The notes below the pieces were generated by a model. That model saw only the letters and a list, made by a program, of their open reading frames with translations. It did no database searches and was not told the DNA's origin. Of a stretch of 64,000 bases of DNA, positions 55,372-62,367 are shown one piece after another. Within the stretch, counting starts at the first letter, position 1, and every line of letters begins with the position of its first letter. Made by a program: the position numbers and the translations under genes. Origin of the DNA: an uncultured Lachnoclostridium sp. (lineage in GTDB: Bacteria > Bacillota > Clostridia > Lachnospirales > Lachnospiraceae); NCBI GenBank assembly GCA_946415315.1, contig CAMKRZ010000011.1:1-64000 (forward strand), read 5' to 3'.

Positions 55372-56910
55372 TCAACGGTTCGGATCCGTAAAATGCACCT
55401 CATTCGAGGGCACGCCGTCGCTGTCCGCAACCGCGTAGTCATAGTACGTTACGTCGTCTCCGCTGTACTGGTTCGCAAGCGACACATACATCGTGATGTA
55501 CGAGGCATAATCGCCCCGAACACACTCTCCGCCGGTCATCACGACTCCGTTGCGGCAATAGATACCTTTCTCCAGGGAGGTCGCGCCGACTATGATCGCC
55601 ACGTCGCCGTACACATCAACCTGAATTCCCCTGTCAACCAGCAGCGCGCTGGGGCTCGCCTCGGCATTCATTACGATTCCGATCGGATAATTGCGGTTCT
55701 CATTGACCTTGAGTGTGCCCGTGCCGGCCAGTGTGACACTGCCCGCGTAACCGGCGCCCCACATCTTAAGCTGTCCGATATGATTGTCGCCGACCAGATT
55801 GATGGTAAAACTGTTGCCCATCAGATTGACTTCCATCCAATCGATGGAACAGTCGGTAAGTGTCAGCGTGTTGGTCGCAGCGTCATACACGGCGCCCGGA
55901 TAGTCCGTGATCGGAGCGCCGATTCCCGCGCCGCTGACCGGATAATAATTCTGACCGTCTGTCCCGGCGATCATGATATACTGCTCCGGCGCTCCTGCCG
56001 GATTCCATGCATACTGACCTTCCGTATCCGGATCCGGGTTCGGCAGCGACGGAAAACCGTCTCCTGTCTTCGGCGTCGGCGTTACCGCTCCCGTGCCGGG
56101 CACAGCTTTGTAGTATATGTCCTCGCGGTACACGGCATACATTTCTCCGCCGACAACATACAGGCTTGCCGGATCATCCAGATCACCGACCGGCAACGCA
56201 TTCTCTCCGAGCAGATATCCCAGGAAGACCTTCTTGCTGGTCATGCTCGACTTGTCAAGACTGCCGTTCCATGTCGCAAGCCACGCGAGAACCTCATTCA
56301 TGGGATCGCCGGCCGTCAGCGACGAATCAAAAATGATTCCGTTCGGCGCTTCCGCGTGGATCATCGTCCAGGTGACCGGGCTCGCATAGGAATTCCCCTC
56401 CCCGCCGACCAGAAGTTTCGGCGTGGGCGTAGGCGTCGGTCCGCCGGTCGGCGTCGGAACCGGCAACTGCGGAGTCGGTGTTCCGACTCCCTTGCCTCCC
56501 GGTCCGGCTTCCCCGTATAAACCGGTGTCTGACCCACCACCGAGAGGATCGTACCCGAAGGACGCAAACACAACCGCCACGGTAGCGATGACCGCTGCCA
56601 CCGGTGCCGCGAACGAACGAAGCAGCTGCCTGCGGGCGCGACTTCTCTTCGCCCGGTCTTCCGCCTCCTTCGCTAATCTTGCCGCATTTTCCGTTTCCGT
56701 GTGCCCGGCGCGCGGCGCGTTCCCGCGTCTCACCTGCATCCGTCTGCCGCCCGTGTCGTATTCCGGCGGCACTTCCGACGTCTCCGGCGGCATTGCGGGG
56801 TACTCCGGCGGCAGCGCGGTATACTCCGGTGCCGGGTATGCGACCTCGCGCGGAACTCCGCACTCTTCCCCCGGCTTCGTAATCTCGCCGGGCATAGGAT
56901 CAACTCTCAT
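55372..56910 (-). CDS. Type II-anchored surface protein, unknown
   Basis: About 512 residues from the ATG at 56910 (MRVDPMPGEI), set by GGAGGAGG nine bases upstream. The N-terminal cytoplasmic part (about 1-95) is Pro/Tyr-rich (EYPAMPPETSEVPPEYD) and ends in a basic RSRARRQLLR stretch. One membrane helix (about 100-118) is followed by a TPTPTPTP linker (about 140-165) and an extracytoplasmic region. The last 150 residues have repeated beta-strand patterns (TLTLTDCSIDWMEVNLMGNSF, TLAGTGTLKVNEN) like a short parallel beta-helix. The motif KTGDGFPSLP is unlikely to be a sorting signal. Function unknown. Confidence 0.7.
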   Translation of the reverse strand: MRVDPMPGEITKPGEECGVPREVAYPAPEYTALPPEYPAMPPETSEVPPEYDTGGRRMQVRRGNAPRAGHTETENAARLAKEAEDRAKRSRARRQLLRSFAAPVAAVIATVAVVFASFGYDPLGGGSDTGLYGEAGPGGKGVGTPTPQLPVPTPTGGPTPTPTPKLLVGGEGNSYASPVTWTMIHAEAPNGIIFDSSLTAGDPMNEVLAWLATWNGSLDKSSMTSKKVFLGYLLGENALPVGDLDDPASLYVVGGEMYAVYREDIYYKAVPGTGAVTPTPKTGDGFPSLPNPDPDTEGQYAWNPAGAPEQYIMIAGTDGQNYYPVSGAGIGAPITDYPGAVYDAATNTLTLTDCSIDWMEVNLMGNSFTINLVGDNHIGQLKMWGAGYAGSVTLAGTGTLKVNENRNYPIGIVMNAEASPSALLVDRGIQVDVYGDVAIIVGATSLEKGIYCRNGVVMTGGECVRGDYASYITMYVSLANQYSGDDVTYYDYAVADSDGVPSNEVHFTDPNR

Positions 56911-56973
56911 ACTTCGCAACCTCCTCCGAAACGCAGTCCCTTACCGGGACCCGCATTCCGTTCTCTGCAAACA

Positions 56974-57013
56974 CGGAAAATGACTCCTTCCGATGCGGCG
57001 GGAGCATTTTCCG
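56974..57013 (-). terminator. mscS terminator made of an inverted CGGAAAATG pair
   Basis: CGGAAAATG (56974-56982) and CATTTTCCG (57005-57013) pair, extended by an inner CTCC/GGAG. The minus-strand right arm is T-rich (CATTTTCCGTGTTTG). It lies directly after the mscS stop. Confidence 0.65.
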
Positions 57014-57032
57014 AAGCGTCCACATCCGGGGA

Positions 57033-58019
57033 TTACGGATTCGGGTTCACGTCCTGATCAGGAGCTGCCTCCTGCACAGGCGGGCACTCCACTTTGAGTT
57101 CGCAGAATCCGGAAGCCGGTTTCACGCCCTTGTCGAAATGCACGTCCACCTGCGGGAACGGGCATTCCACGCCGAGCTTGCGGAACCCGAGAAGCAGATC
57201 GTGGTTCAGGATCCTCGCTCCGGAATAGATATCCTTCTCATCGACGTTGACGACGAAGCGAAGAACGACTGAACTTTCCGCCAGTTCCTGCACACCGAGG
57301 TAGCGGGGCTCTTCCTTCATGACGTCGGGGTGTTTCGCGAGGATCTCCTCCATCAGCTTCGGGATTCCGGCCTCCAGCTTCTCCAGGTCCGTTCCGTACG
57401 GAACCGCGATGTCACTGATGCTTCTCGAAAGCTTGTCGGAGCGGTTCAGGATATTCTGCATCGCGGAGTTGTTGACGATCTTGACATTGCCGCCCATGTC
57501 CGTGATGCAGGTTGTGCGGATGCCGATGTTGGTGACCGTGCCGCGGAATCCGCCGACCTCCACGATGTCCCCGACATTGTACTGATTTTCAAAGAGCATG
57601 AACGTGCCGGTCACAACGTCGGCGATCAGGCTCTCCGCGCTGAAACCGATGATCAGCGCTAAGATTCCGACGCTGGCCACGATGGTCGAAACGTTGACAC
57701 CGAGGATCGTAAGTCCCCAGCAGAGGATCACGATGGCGGCGATGTATTTGATCAGGCTGGAGAAGATCGACAGGATGGAACGCGCGCGATGGTTCTCCGG
57801 CTGAAACAGACTCAAGACGAATTCAAGAAGCGATGTAAATGCGATCACACCGAAGATCATGGCGAACAGTCGAAGCACTCTGCTCCATTTGACATCGCCG
57901 ATCGCGTCACCGAGATCGGAAAATCCGAATCCGTCGGTGGCAGAGCCGATCCCGAGCACCACAAAGAGCATGACAACACAGACGATCAGCCGGATTACTA
58001 CGGATTTCTTCAGTTTCAT
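57033..58019 (-). CDS. Small-conductance mechanosensitive channel, MscS family
   Basis: 328 residues from the ATG at 58019 (MKLKKSVVIRLIV), set by GGGAGG seven bases upstream. Three N-terminal helices include one at about 85-110 and the pore-lining helix (ILALIIGFSAESLIADVVTG, about 130-150). The beta domain has FENQYNVGDIVEVGGFRGTV, and a C-terminal alpha/beta domain follows. It releases solutes on membrane tension. It is divergent from degV and has its own promoter. Confidence 0.92.
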   Translation of the reverse strand: MKLKKSVVIRLIVCVVMLFVVLGIGSATDGFGFSDLGDAIGDVKWSRVLRLFAMIFGVIAFTSLLEFVLSLFQPENHRARSILSIFSSLIKYIAAIVILCWGLTILGVNVSTIVASVGILALIIGFSAESLIADVVTGTFMLFENQYNVGDIVEVGGFRGTVTNIGIRTTCITDMGGNVKIVNNSAMQNILNRSDKLSRSISDIAVPYGTDLEKLEAGIPKLMEEILAKHPDVMKEEPRYLGVQELAESSVVLRFVVNVDEKDIYSGARILNHDLLLGFRKLGVECPFPQVDVHFDKGVKPASGFCELKVECPPVQEAAPDQDVNPNP

Positions 58020-58044
58020 GATGCTACCTCCCGATATAGCAGTC

Positions 58045-58066
58045 CGGAAAATGAGATCATTTTCCG
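58045..58066 (-). promoter_or_regulatory. Perfect CGGAAAATG hairpin in the mscS leader
   Basis: CGGAAAATG, AGAT loop, CATTTTCCG: a perfect 9-bp stem of 22 bases, 26 bases before the mscS start and just after the promoter. It could affect mscS translation or serve as an inverted motif pair. Confidence 0.7.
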
Positions 58067-58083
58067 ACACAGTCCTTTTGATC

Positions 58084-58112
58084 AGTATAGACGATTACGG
58101 CAACCGTTTCAA
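58084..58112 (-). promoter_or_regulatory. mscS promoter
   Basis: Minus strand: TTGAAA (58107-58112), a 17-base spacer, TATACT (58084-58089). The leader of about 60 bases holds the CGGAAAATG hairpin. Confidence 0.7.
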
Positions 58113-58279
58113 TCCGATAACGAAGATCCCGTGAGAAGGATTGCCGCAATGTAAAAAAATCGGGCAGAATATTGCAAAAAGAATCCGCCGCCGGCAAAGG
58201 GACGATCGGTGTTCTGTCGGACAGAGTGAACCGGACAAGAGAAAAACACAAAAAAAAATAAAATAGCAAGGATTAGCGC

Positions 58280-58308
58280 TTGACATAGTTTTGAAAACTA
58301 TATATAAT
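58280..58308 (+). promoter_or_regulatory. Consensus degV promoter with 17-bp operator in the spacer
   Basis: TTGACA (58280-58285), a 17-base spacer and TATAAT (58303-58308) are fully consensus. The spacer is almost wholly the perfect palindrome ATAGTTTTGAAAACTAT (58285-58301). A repressor bound there would block RNA polymerase. The arms are like some MarR-family sites, which is inference. Confidence 0.85.
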
Positions 58309-58361
58309 AGACACATGAACGTGGGCAATAACTGATGCCCCGCTTCACTTCGGAGGTTTTC

Positions 58362-59396
58362 ATGTTTCAGATAGTTGTGGATTCCGGCGCCAACATACCG
58401 GCAGAGCTCGTTAAGCATTATGATATCAAGGTTCTTTCTTTCGTCAATATCGCAGACGGCAAGCCGCTTGTATGTTTTGATCCGGATCTCACGATCGAAC
58501 AGGAACGCATCAAAGGCAAAGAATACTACGACTCGATCCGCGCGGGAATGAAGGTTCAGACCGGACTGATCGGCTGCGGCGAGTTTGAAGAGTGCTTTCG
58601 TTCCCTGACGGCGAACGGCGATGACGTCCTCTGCCTCACGATCAGCAGCGGCATCAGCGGAACGTTTAATGCAGCCCGGATCGCCGCCAATGCGGTGAAC
58701 GGCGATGCTGACGACGATGCGGAAGCCTGCGGCACGGACGCTGTGAAGCGTCCCCGCGTAAGACTGATCGATTCGAAGAATGCCTCTCTTGCCACCGGCA
58801 TTCTCGCCATCTATGCAAGTGAGATGCGTACTCAGGGCATGGACATTGACGAGGTAGTTCCGAAGATCGAGGATATGGTTCCCCGCATCAACGGAGTGTT
58901 TACCGTGGACGACCTTCGCTATCTCGCAAGGACCGGACGTCTTACCGGGTCGAAGGCTCTGATCGGTAATCTTCTGAGCATCAAGCCCATCCTCCGCGGC
59001 AACCGCGACGGTTTCATCGTCCAGTACAAAAAATGCCACGGCCGCAAAGCTGCGCTGAACTCACTGGTCTCTCTTGTGTGTGACAACGTAGTCAATCCGG
59101 AGGAGCAGATTCTCGGCATCGCGCACGCGGATGCGTACGAGGAATCGCTCTACATCATGAATGAGATCACCAAGCGCATCAAGGTGCGCGGGTTTATCAA
59201 TACCACTTACGATTTCTGCACCGGCAGTCATGTCGGTCCGGAGACGATCGCCCTGTTCTTCCTCGGCAAGGACCGCGAGCTCAACGGTGAGGGACTGCTC
59301 TCCCGCGCTTCGCAGGCAGTTGCCGCCCAGCTCGAGGCACTCCGCGGCGACGGCTACATCAAGCCGGTTCCTCATGGAGGAAGCTTCCGGGCATAA
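58362..59396 (+). CDS. DegV family fatty acid-binding protein
   Basis: 344 residues from the ATG at 58362 (MFQIVVDSGANIPAEL), set by GGAGG five bases upstream. DegV features: VVDSGANIPA, a TSGISGTFN-like loop read as ISSGISGTFNAARIAAN, RVRLIDSKNASLATG, and the C-terminal HAD-like AHADAYEE and SHVGPETIALFF. Members bind a fatty acid for FakA kinase and phospholipid synthesis. An Asp/Ala-rich insert (about 115-130) makes it longer than the usual 280. No fakA is present in the window. It is transcribed from the operator-bearing promoter. Confidence 0.92.
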   Translation: MFQIVVDSGANIPAELVKHYDIKVLSFVNIADGKPLVCFDPDLTIEQERIKGKEYYDSIRAGMKVQTGLIGCGEFEECFRSLTANGDDVLCLTISSGISGTFNAARIAANAVNGDADDDAEACGTDAVKRPRVRLIDSKNASLATGILAIYASEMRTQGMDIDEVVPKIEDMVPRINGVFTVDDLRYLARTGRLTGSKALIGNLLSIKPILRGNRDGFIVQYKKCHGRKAALNSLVSLVCDNVVNPEEQILGIAHADAYEESLYIMNEITKRIKVRGFINTTYDFCTGSHVGPETIALFFLGKDRELNGEGLLSRASQAVAAQLEALRGDGYIKPVPHGGSFRA

Positions 59397-59428
59397 TCAA
59401 TCAGCCGACAACATTTTCTTCATATTCC

Positions 59429-59480
59429 TCAACAAAGGAACAAGCCATAGTTTTCGGACTATGGCTTGTTCCTTTGTTGA
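59429..59480. terminator. Very long bidirectional terminator hairpin after degV
   Basis: A perfect 23-bp stem, 59429-59451 with 59458-59480, and a TTTCGG loop. Each strand has T-rich bases (TTGTTCCTTTGTTG) in the right arm that could act as the U-tract. It lies between convergent genes. It is unusually long for a terminator. Confidence 0.65.
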
Positions 59481-59517
59481 AGAAAACACAGAACGATATA
59501 AAAAACTGACGGAATCT

Positions 59518-59922
59518 TCACTTCGCCTCGAACGAGGAGAAAACCGTTTGCACAGCGGCAATCGCGAGCAATATGCCGCCTGCCGCACCGTACACCACGG
59601 ACCATGCGCTGCTCGTTCCATAGATGGCGAGCACACCGGTGAATACGGAGCCGACTGTCAGCGCCGCCACTCCGGCATGCCACATTTTCCGGGAGATGAG
59701 CGGAACAGGAAACGTTCTCTTCCCTGTGACCAGCATCAGTGCCGGCAGTGCGCCCAGCACAAGCGGCACGGCAAATGCGTACATCATCCAGTACGAGTAC
59801 ACGCCGAAACTGAAGTGCTCATAGATCGCACCGAACAGTGCCACGGCCACCGATACGGCCACGTAGGCTCTGGCCGCATGAATATTGGTTCTGAGATCAG
59901 TATCCGATGTAGACAATGTCAC
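59518..59922 (-). CDS. Small four-helix membrane protein, unknown
   Basis: 134 residues, GTG start with AGGAG about five bases upstream. Four membrane helices (about 17-37, 44-66, 82-100, 107-128) with short loops. It overlaps the phosphodiester glycosidase gene by 26 bases, so the two are coupled. I cannot name the family. Confidence 0.65.
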   Translation of the reverse strand: MTLSTSDTDLRTNIHAARAYVAVSVAVALFGAIYEHFSFGVYSYWMMYAFAVPLVLGALPALMLVTGKRTFPVPLISRKMWHAGVAALTVGSVFTGVLAIYGTSSAWSVVYGAAGGILLAIAAVQTVFSSFEAK

Positions 59923-60907
59923 TCACACTCCTCTCCGAAATGCGGTTGCCGCCTGTGGTGGGATTGTTGACCACCTCACCCAGGAACACCATGGTCGAGG
60001 ACCCGCCGCCATCCAGGTTGTATGCCGTCTGCACCCCGAGCGTCTGCAAAAATGAGGCAAGCTCGTACAGCGTCAGTCCGTCACTCGCCCCCGTGCGGCC
60101 GTCCGCAACGACAAGCAGATAGTGGTTCTCCCCGACATAGGCGATCGCCGTACGAGGGTTCGAGGCCATCGCGCGTCCGACCTCCTGCTTCGCCGAAACC
60201 GAAATCTCTCCGTCTACGATCAGACCGGGGCCGAAGGACCAGACCTGTACCGCACCGTCCTCGAGCAGTTTGTCCGCACTGATCTGAGACTCACTGATGA
60301 CGGCAAAACTTCCGTCCGCGTACATCACAAGATCCTCATTGCCTCCGCTTTTGCTTCGATAGAGGACGCCGTTGCGAATGACATACCCCGAATTTCTCGC
60401 GCCGTAGTAATCTCCGTTCACAGCCAGGATCGCGTCGACACGCTCCGCGGTGCTCGAAGTCGCCTCCGTGACGTTGCGGCCGTATTTTCCTTTGGCAAAT
60501 GCGGACAGCAGATATTCCGGGGAAGACACGCGGACATCCGCGACGTACACATCCGTTTCGCTGACACGGTACTGCGTGATCTCGACCGAAATGTTCGCAT
60601 CACGGTAGGAATTATCGGTGATCACGGCCTCGGACGATGTTGCTGCCAACTGCGTTTTTGTCTCAACCTGTTCCAAATTTTCTACGGGGTTCTCCGCTTT
60701 CGCGATCTTCAGTTCGATGCCGGACTCCGCGCTCACCGCATCGGAATACTCGTGCGGTATCACGAATACATCCAGCAATGAATATGCCGTAAACAGGGTA
60801 ATCACGATCGCCGTCACAACCCCGAACCGGCATTGATGTAACCATTCCCTCACACTCCTCACCTTCCTTCCGTCGTTCTCAGCGCCTGCCTGTTCCAAAA
60901 CTTGCAT
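59897..60907 (-). CDS. Membrane-anchored phosphodiester glycosidase domain protein (NAGPA-like)
   Basis: 336 residues. The N-terminal helix (about 30-48, FGVVTAIVITLFTAYSLL) anchors it. The C-terminal NAGPA domain has ILAVNGDYYGARNSGYVIRNG and YNLDGGGSSTMVF, the conserved DGGGS segment, and GNRISERSV. NAGPA-type proteins cleave sugar-phosphate diesters; bacterial ones are linked to exopolysaccharide or wall polymers. The ATG at 60907 has no clear RBS. A promoter candidate (TTGTGA, 17 bases, TTTTAT) lies upstream. Confidence 0.88.
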   Translation of the reverse strand: MQVLEQAGAENDGRKVRSVREWLHQCRFGVVTAIVITLFTAYSLLDVFVIPHEYSDAVSAESGIELKIAKAENPVENLEQVETKTQLAATSSEAVITDNSYRDANISVEITQYRVSETDVYVADVRVSSPEYLLSAFAKGKYGRNVTEATSSTAERVDAILAVNGDYYGARNSGYVIRNGVLYRSKSGGNEDLVMYADGSFAVISESQISADKLLEDGAVQVWSFGPGLIVDGEISVSAKQEVGRAMASNPRTAIAYVGENHYLLVVADGRTGASDGLTLYELASFLQTLGVQTAYNLDGGGSSTMVFLGEVVNNPTTGGNRISERSVSDIVYIGY

Positions 60908-61260
60908 TGCGCTGAACTAACCGAACAGATACTTTCATCCTCATAAAATCACAGAACCCGGAAAATCACAACAGACTTCACCGAATCTACCGACAAATTC
61001 CTAACGGATTCCATATTCGGCGTGACGCACCGCGACCGTGCAAAGAAAAAGCGCAAAAAAACAAAAAAAAACGCCCGAAATTGAGCGGATGAGTCATAAA
61101 TGGGACATCGGTTATGCCATTATGATACCTGTAAGGAGGAGCTGCCCCGAATTGCCTGAATCTGCCTGTCAACCAACATAATATATCCCAAGGAAAATGC
61201 GCCCGGGAAGGAGTCCGTTCAACTCCGACCGAAGGCGCATTTTCTGAACATTTTCTGAAT
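60908..61260 (-). other. Intergenic region with mnmA terminator
   Basis: GAAAATGCGCC (61193-61203) pairs with GGCGCATTTTC (61234-61244), and the minus strand runs into CATTTTCCTT, so this is a likely mnmA terminator. A second weak stem with a long T-tract lies near 61055-61085. I see no convincing gene or RNA in the rest. Confidence 0.6.
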
Positions 61261-62331
61261 CTACTTCACTGCGGCGATCACACCGCCGCCGATCACATAT
61301 CCGTTTTCATCGTACCACACGGCTGACTGCCCGGGCGCAGCCGCTCGAACAGGCTCATCGAACGTAACCCGCGCGGTATCCGCGGAAAGCACCTCAATGC
61401 GTGCCGGCGCTCCCTCATGGTGGTAGCGAACCTTCACCGTGCCGTGGAGCACAGTGCCCGCTTCGGGTTCGGCAACACTTTGAAAATTCACGTCGCGGCA
61501 GACGATCTCGTCGCTGTACAGGGAGGACTCCTCCGCAACCACGACCTCATTTGTCTCCGTGTCGATCTTCTTGATGTACGCGGGATGTCCGAGCGCGATG
61601 CCTAGGCCTTTGCGCTGCCCTACGGTATAGTGGATGATCCCCTTATGCCTTCCGAGCACGCGTCCTTCCTCGTCCACAAAGTTTCCCTCGCCGGGAACCT
61701 CCTCTTCCGCGTTCGCCGTCACATACGCCGCGTAATTGCCGTCCGGGACAAAGCAGATCTCCTGCGAGTCCGGCTTGTCCGCAACCGGCAGCTTCGCCTC
61801 CTCCGCGATCCGGCGGACCTCCTCCTTGGTGAGCCCGCCGAGCGGCATCAGCGTCTTCGACAGCTGTTCCTGTGTCAGTTTATAGAGCATGTACGCCTGA
61901 TCCTTCTCCGCGTGCGAAGCCTTGCGCACGGCGTATCTTCCGTTTGGCAAGAGTTCCACGGACGCATAGTGTCCCGTGGCGACACAATCCGCCTGTAGCA
62001 CCTGCGCCATGTAGAGAAGACGGTCCCATTTTACGTAACGATTGCATTCGATGCAGGGGTTCGGCGTCAGCCCGCGGATGTAATCCCGGACGAACGGCCT
62101 TGTCACGGTCTCGCGAAACTCGGCGAGGCAGTTTACCGCATGGAACGGAAAACCGACCTTCCACGCGATGCTCCGCGCATCATCGATCTCGCAGCAACGG
62201 CTCTCCGTGCCGTCCTCCGCGACCCAGCTGCGAAGCATCACGCCGATCACGTCGTACCCCTGCTGCTTCAGCAGATACGCCGCAACCGCGCTGTCCACGC
62301 CGCCGGACATTCCCACAATCACCTTAGCCAT
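61261..62331 (-). CDS. mnmA: tRNA-specific 2-thiouridylase MnmA
   Basis: 356 residues from the ATG at 62331 (MAKVIVGMSGGVDS). The PP-loop GMSGGVDSAVAAYLL binds ATP. The two catalytic cysteines are in NPCIECNRYVKW (about 98) and QEICFVPDGNY (about 193). C-terminal beta domains end in the tRNA contact region. It puts sulfur on wobble U34 of tRNA(Lys/Glu/Gln). A partner cysteine desulfurase is not in the window. It starts 37 bases after the next gene's stop. Confidence 0.96.
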   Translation of the reverse strand: MAKVIVGMSGGVDSAVAAYLLKQQGYDVIGVMLRSWVAEDGTESRCCEIDDARSIAWKVGFPFHAVNCLAEFRETVTRPFVRDYIRGLTPNPCIECNRYVKWDRLLYMAQVLQADCVATGHYASVELLPNGRYAVRKASHAEKDQAYMLYKLTQEQLSKTLMPLGGLTKEEVRRIAEEAKLPVADKPDSQEICFVPDGNYAAYVTANAEEEVPGEGNFVDEEGRVLGRHKGIIHYTVGQRKGLGIALGHPAYIKKIDTETNEVVVAEESSLYSDEIVCRDVNFQSVAEPEAGTVLHGTVKVRYHHEGAPARIEVLSADTARVTFDEPVRAAAPGQSAVWYDENGYVIGGGVIAAVK

Positions 62332-62367
62332 TCTTCCGTGTCCTCGCATCCTTCATACTGCGGATCA

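Noticed and set aside
56007-56040. KTGDGFPSLP as a sortase signal in the 55372-56910 protein
   Set aside because: No membrane helix or basic tail follows it; it is internal to the protein.
54574-56520. 648-residue plus-strand open frame
   Set aside because: Antisense to two genes with good RBSs; biased composition.
60987-61172. 61-residue minus-strand open frame upstream of the phosphodiester glycosidase
   Set aside because: No RBS, no family match, and it overlaps a T-rich terminator-like stretch.
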